Virus record (IMG/VR): IMGVR_UViG_3300031705_000001 | Span: 62,001 to 126,000 of that record | Direction: 5' to 3' (one strand) | Source: a virus | DNA: 64,000 nt | Part shown: positions 61,347 to 64,000 of the stretch, piece by piece | How positions within the stretch are numbered: position 1 is the first letter of the stretch | Layout of the letters: each line of letters starts with the position of its first letter | Position numbers and translations under genes: made by a program | The notes under the pieces: model-generated | Seen by the model: the letters and a program-made list of their open reading frames with translations, nothing else | Database searches by the model: none | What the model was told of the DNA's origin: nothing

Positions 61347-63179
61347 ATGGCAAACGATTCATACGTCGGTGATAATAAATGGATACCAAAGGACGAGAGC
61401 GATGTAGATTCAGGCAAAATTGTTTGGTCTACTAAACAAGTTGACGATCTTATGGTTGCAATGGATCAAGGTTTTAGACCTAAAGTTGCTATGCCATTTT
61501 ATGAGGGTAAAACATTCCTAAAAAAAGGTAATCTAGTATTTGAATATACTGATGAAGAAATAAGTGAGTTAGCAAAGTGTGCTACTGACATTGTCCATTT
61601 TGCAGAAACATACGCAGTTGTAATGACTGATAATGGTATTCAACAAGTAAAGCTTAGAGAATATCAAAAGACAATGTTGAGAAACTTTCAAGAAGAAAGA
61701 TTCAATATTGTATTAGCATCACGTCAGATGGGTAAAACAGTTACCGCATCTATATTTAATGCATGGTACTTAATATTCAATACAGATAAGAACACATTAC
61801 TACTTGCCAATAAATCAGATTCAACAAAAGAAATTATAGATAAGGCGAAAGTTGTAGTTGAGAACGTTCCATTCTTTATGAAACCAGGTATCGTTAAATA
61901 TGATGTAATGAATGTTAAGTGTGATAATGGTTGTAGATTAGTAGGACAAGCTACCACAGCGAAAGCAGGTATTGGTTTTACAATTCATAATCTATATCTT
62001 GATGAGTTTGCACATATTCACCCAACGATTGTGGATGCGTTCTATGAGAATGTTTATCCAACGTTATCAGCATCTAAGGTATCTCGTATTACAATAACAT
62101 CAACGCCTAATGGATTTAATAAATTCTATCAAATATATGCGGCAGCAGATAGAGGCGAAAACGAATATAAGCCAATGCGAATTGACTGGTGGGAACATCC
62201 AGACAGAGATGATGCATGGTATGAAAGAGAACTTGGAAATTTAGGTTCTATAGAAGCATTTAATAGACAGTACGGAAATGAATTCGTTTCATCTTCTAAT
62301 CTATTATTAGATCCTATTGATTTAAAGAAAATGCGAAAGCGAGTACAGAAATATGTACACCATGATTTTGAAATATTTGATGACACAGGAATAGATACAA
62401 ATGGTTTTTTATTATTTGATCCAACATTCGACATAGAAACAGTACAAGATAAAGATAAATTCTGGGTATTTTCTGTAGATATTGCAGAAGGAAACGGAGG
62501 AGATCATTCAGTTATTAATATATTTGAATTAATACCGATGTCTGTTGGTGAAATAGAAGCACAATTGAATCCAGGTGCAATGTATGATTTCTTTAAATTA
62601 AATCAGATAGGGATATTCAGGTCCAACGAACATGTCATTGAAGATTTTGCTAAAGTACTTTATATCTTAGCATGTGATATCTTTTATAATGAGAATGTTA
62701 AGATGATCGTAGAATACAACACATATGGGTCTATATTATTCCAATACTTAAGATCTGTATTCCCGCAAAGAAATGATTTTGATGATGATATGGTAGTTAA
62801 GTTTAGACATAGACATGATTCTAAGACTTTAAAACATGGACTTAAAATTAAATCAGATAATAAAGCTATATTTTGTCAGAATTTTTCAAAACTGTATAAA
62901 ATAAATAGGATAAATATAACAGATGAAACGACTATAAACGAAGCAAGTCTTTTTGGTGGTTTACCAAGAGGCGGGTATGGAGCTCAAATGGGAAATGACG
63001 ATGCAGTCATGACAGTTATAAGTTCTACTGAGTTTTTTAACACAACTGATTATGCAGATTGTGTAGAAGAACTTCTAGATTTTATAGATCCAGACATTCA
63101 CGATAAGATGGAGATGGTATTATATAAAGATAATAAATCCGATGGAGATTTACAATATGACATATATGACCTGATCTAA
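61347..63179 (+). CDS. 17: Large terminase subunit (gp17)
   Basis: A 610-residue protein, the same length as T4 gp17. ATPase: LREYQKTMLRNF (adenine motif), Walker A ASRQMGKTVTA (~residues 123-133), Walker B NLYLDEFAHI (~215-224), coupling motif TITSTPNG. Nuclease: SVDIAEGNGGDHSVINIF (~375-392) and a later IVEYNTYG, with Asp in GNDDAVM as final metal ligand. It is the packaging motor and headful nuclease. Confidence 0.96.
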   Translation: MANDSYVGDNKWIPKDESDVDSGKIVWSTKQVDDLMVAMDQGFRPKVAMPFYEGKTFLKKGNLVFEYTDEEISELAKCATDIVHFAETYAVVMTDNGIQQVKLREYQKTMLRNFQEERFNIVLASRQMGKTVTASIFNAWYLIFNTDKNTLLLANKSDSTKEIIDKAKVVVENVPFFMKPGIVKYDVMNVKCDNGCRLVGQATTAKAGIGFTIHNLYLDEFAHIHPTIVDAFYENVYPTLSASKVSRITITSTPNGFNKFYQIYAAADRGENEYKPMRIDWWEHPDRDDAWYERELGNLGSIEAFNRQYGNEFVSSSNLLLDPIDLKKMRKRVQKYVHHDFEIFDDTGIDTNGFLLFDPTFDIETVQDKDKFWVFSVDIAEGNGGDHSVINIFELIPMSVGEIEAQLNPGAMYDFFKLNQIGIFRSNEHVIEDFAKVLYILACDIFYNENVKMIVEYNTYGSILFQYLRSVFPQRNDFDDDMVVKFRHRHDSKTLKHGLKIKSDNKAIFCQNFSKLYKINRINITDETTINEASLFGGLPRGGYGAQMGNDDAVMTVISSTEFFNTTDYADCVEELLDFIDPDIHDKMEMVLYKDNKSDGDLQYDIYDLI

Positions 63180-63200
63180 ATAAATTTCGAAATAAGAGTA

Positions 63201-63209
63201 GATATATAA
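63201..63209 (+). promoter_or_regulatory. Late promoter GATATATAA for the tail sheath
   Basis: An exact copy 30 nt before the sheath ATG, in an A-rich leader. T4 gene 18 also has its own late promoter. Confidence 0.65.
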
Positions 63210-63239
63210 TAAAAGTAAAAAAACAAAAATAGAAAAATT

Positions 63240-64000
63240 ATGGCACTAAGTCCTCAATTACTACAGTTCAAGAGCTCAGGCGTATATCGCTTAGAGTTTG
63301 ACAAATCACAAACGGTAAACATTCCAGCAGAAACTATTAGATTAGTTGTAGGATCCTCTAAAAAAGGACCTTATAACACTCCGGTATTTATTGAAAATAT
63401 TGAGCAATTCACTCAAGTATTCGGTGGTATCGACAAATCTTTAGAAAAGAAAGGTATGTATTTCCACAGATCATGTATCGAAACTCTTTCAAGAGGACCG
63501 ATCTTGGCTTTAAATTTAACAGTAAAAGACGCAGCAGACAGAATTGCATTGGTATCGCCAGCAACTAACTCTTCACAAGAAGGATTAGCAGCTACAACGG
63601 CATCGGTTCAATACAGTACAGTGTTTGATACAGATAAATTTTGGGTACCATCTGATATAAAAACATTAACAGCAGCAAATAATATTTCTGCAACTTCAGA
63701 CAACGCAATTTCATTCGCGAACATCAAACAAGAACCTATTACAGTTATCATAAGACAAGCTGCTAATACTGCAGGTTTTGAAATGACAGCAAGAGAATGG
63801 TATGGTGAAGGAAACGTACCAGAAGGTATTGAAGATTTAGATTACGTATCTGATTACATGGTAGACGTATTTGTATTTAAAGGATCTTTCGATGCTTCTA
63901 TATTACAAAATGACCCTACATACGGTGCATTCTTTACTGAAAAAGGTTTAGAAAGATCTAAATTAGCTAGCTTTACAGCTTTGAGAGAAGTTAGTTTAGT
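63240..64000 (+). CDS. 18: Tail sheath protein (gp18), 3'-truncated by window edge
   Basis: The ATG at 63240 opens a frame that runs to the right edge (253 complete codons). It begins MALSPQLLQFKSSGVYRLEF and continues with IRLVVGSSKKGPYNTPVFI and EQFTQVFGGIDKSLEKKGMYFH, the pattern of the T4 sheath N-terminus (SPGV ..., a VG-x-x-x-x-GP strand, and a F-G ... box). ETLSRGPILALNL follows. It directly follows gp17, as in T4. The sheath contracts to drive the tube into the host. Confidence 0.9.
   Translation, partial: MALSPQLLQFKSSGVYRLEFDKSQTVNIPAETIRLVVGSSKKGPYNTPVFIENIEQFTQVFGGIDKSLEKKGMYFHRSCIETLSRGPILALNLTVKDAADRIALVSPATNSSQEGLAATTASVQYSTVFDTDKFWVPSDIKTLTAANNISATSDNAISFANIKQEPITVIIRQAANTAGFEMTAREWYGEGNVPEGIEDLDYVSDYMVDVFVFKGSFDASILQNDPTYGAFFTEKGLERSKLASFTALREVSL

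Overview
This window is a contiguous piece of an AT-rich genome of a T4-like contractile-tailed phage. It carries homologues of much of the T4 core set. The replication and recombination genes are gp32, gp61, gp41, gp43, gp44, gp45, gp46, gp47, RNase H, UvsX, UvsY and UvsW. The late-transcription genes are gp55 and probably gp33. The morphogenesis genes are gp4, gp14-like, gp15-like, gp16, gp17, gp18, gp20, a gp67/68-like protein, gp21 and gp22 in one frame, and gp23. The host is most likely a member of the Bacteroidota (Flavobacteriia-like): starts have A-rich leaders with almost no Shine-Dalgarno sequence, nearly all stops are TAA, and one protein looks like a BACON domain. All genes but one are on the + strand.

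Layout. 1-8.3 kb: virion and tail genes, including a collagen-like fibre protein ending in a Hint (intein-like) domain, a BACON/Thr-Pro repeat protein and a tail-tube-like protein. 8.3-13.5 kb: RuvC-like nuclease, gp32, primase, UvsY, UvsW. 13.5-23.1 kb: a train of proteins sharing an N-terminal MK-x-LFE-x-F-type peptide that resembles the T4 capsid-targeting sequence, plus two nucleotidyltransferases (a DUF6267-like protein and an RNA-ligase/NMN-adenylyltransferase fusion). 23.2-29.3 kb: a metabolic cluster (DUF6378-like, a GDSHS-motif protein, two distantly similar helical proteins, a LOG-family phosphoribohydrolase, a PLP enzyme, a dimeric dUTPase) that could make a modified DNA base. 29.3-37.0 kb: family B DNA polymerase split in two genes, with ribonucleotide reductase, a structured RNA, three more targeting-peptide genes and the sliding clamp between the halves. 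37.0-43.4 kb: UvsX, gp41, gp33-like, gp47, gp46. 43.4-54.6 kb: gp15-like, gp55, gp4, portal, prohead core, protease-scaffold, major capsid protein and a further targeting-peptide protein. 54.6-58.7 kb: the one minus-strand gene, gp44, RNase H and small proteins. 58.7-64 kb: gp14-like neck protein, small and large terminase, start of the tail sheath.

Two promoter classes can be read by eye. GAAACW-N16-TATAAT (W = A/T) lies ahead of gp32, gp45, uvsX, gp44, gp55, the dUTPase/polymerase pair and, with one or two changes, gp41 and the metabolic cluster. GATATATAA, without that -35 box, lies ahead of structural and late genes and sometimes doubles as the stop codon of the preceding gene. This fits a T4-style middle-to-late switch run by gp55, gp33 and the gp45 clamp. 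The most interesting signals are the family of targeting-peptide proteins with LxE-type protease sites, the in-frame fusions with internal starts, the split polymerase, the candidate base-modification cluster, the Hint-tailed fibre and the two promoter codes. Product calls rest on motifs recognised by eye; no database search was run.
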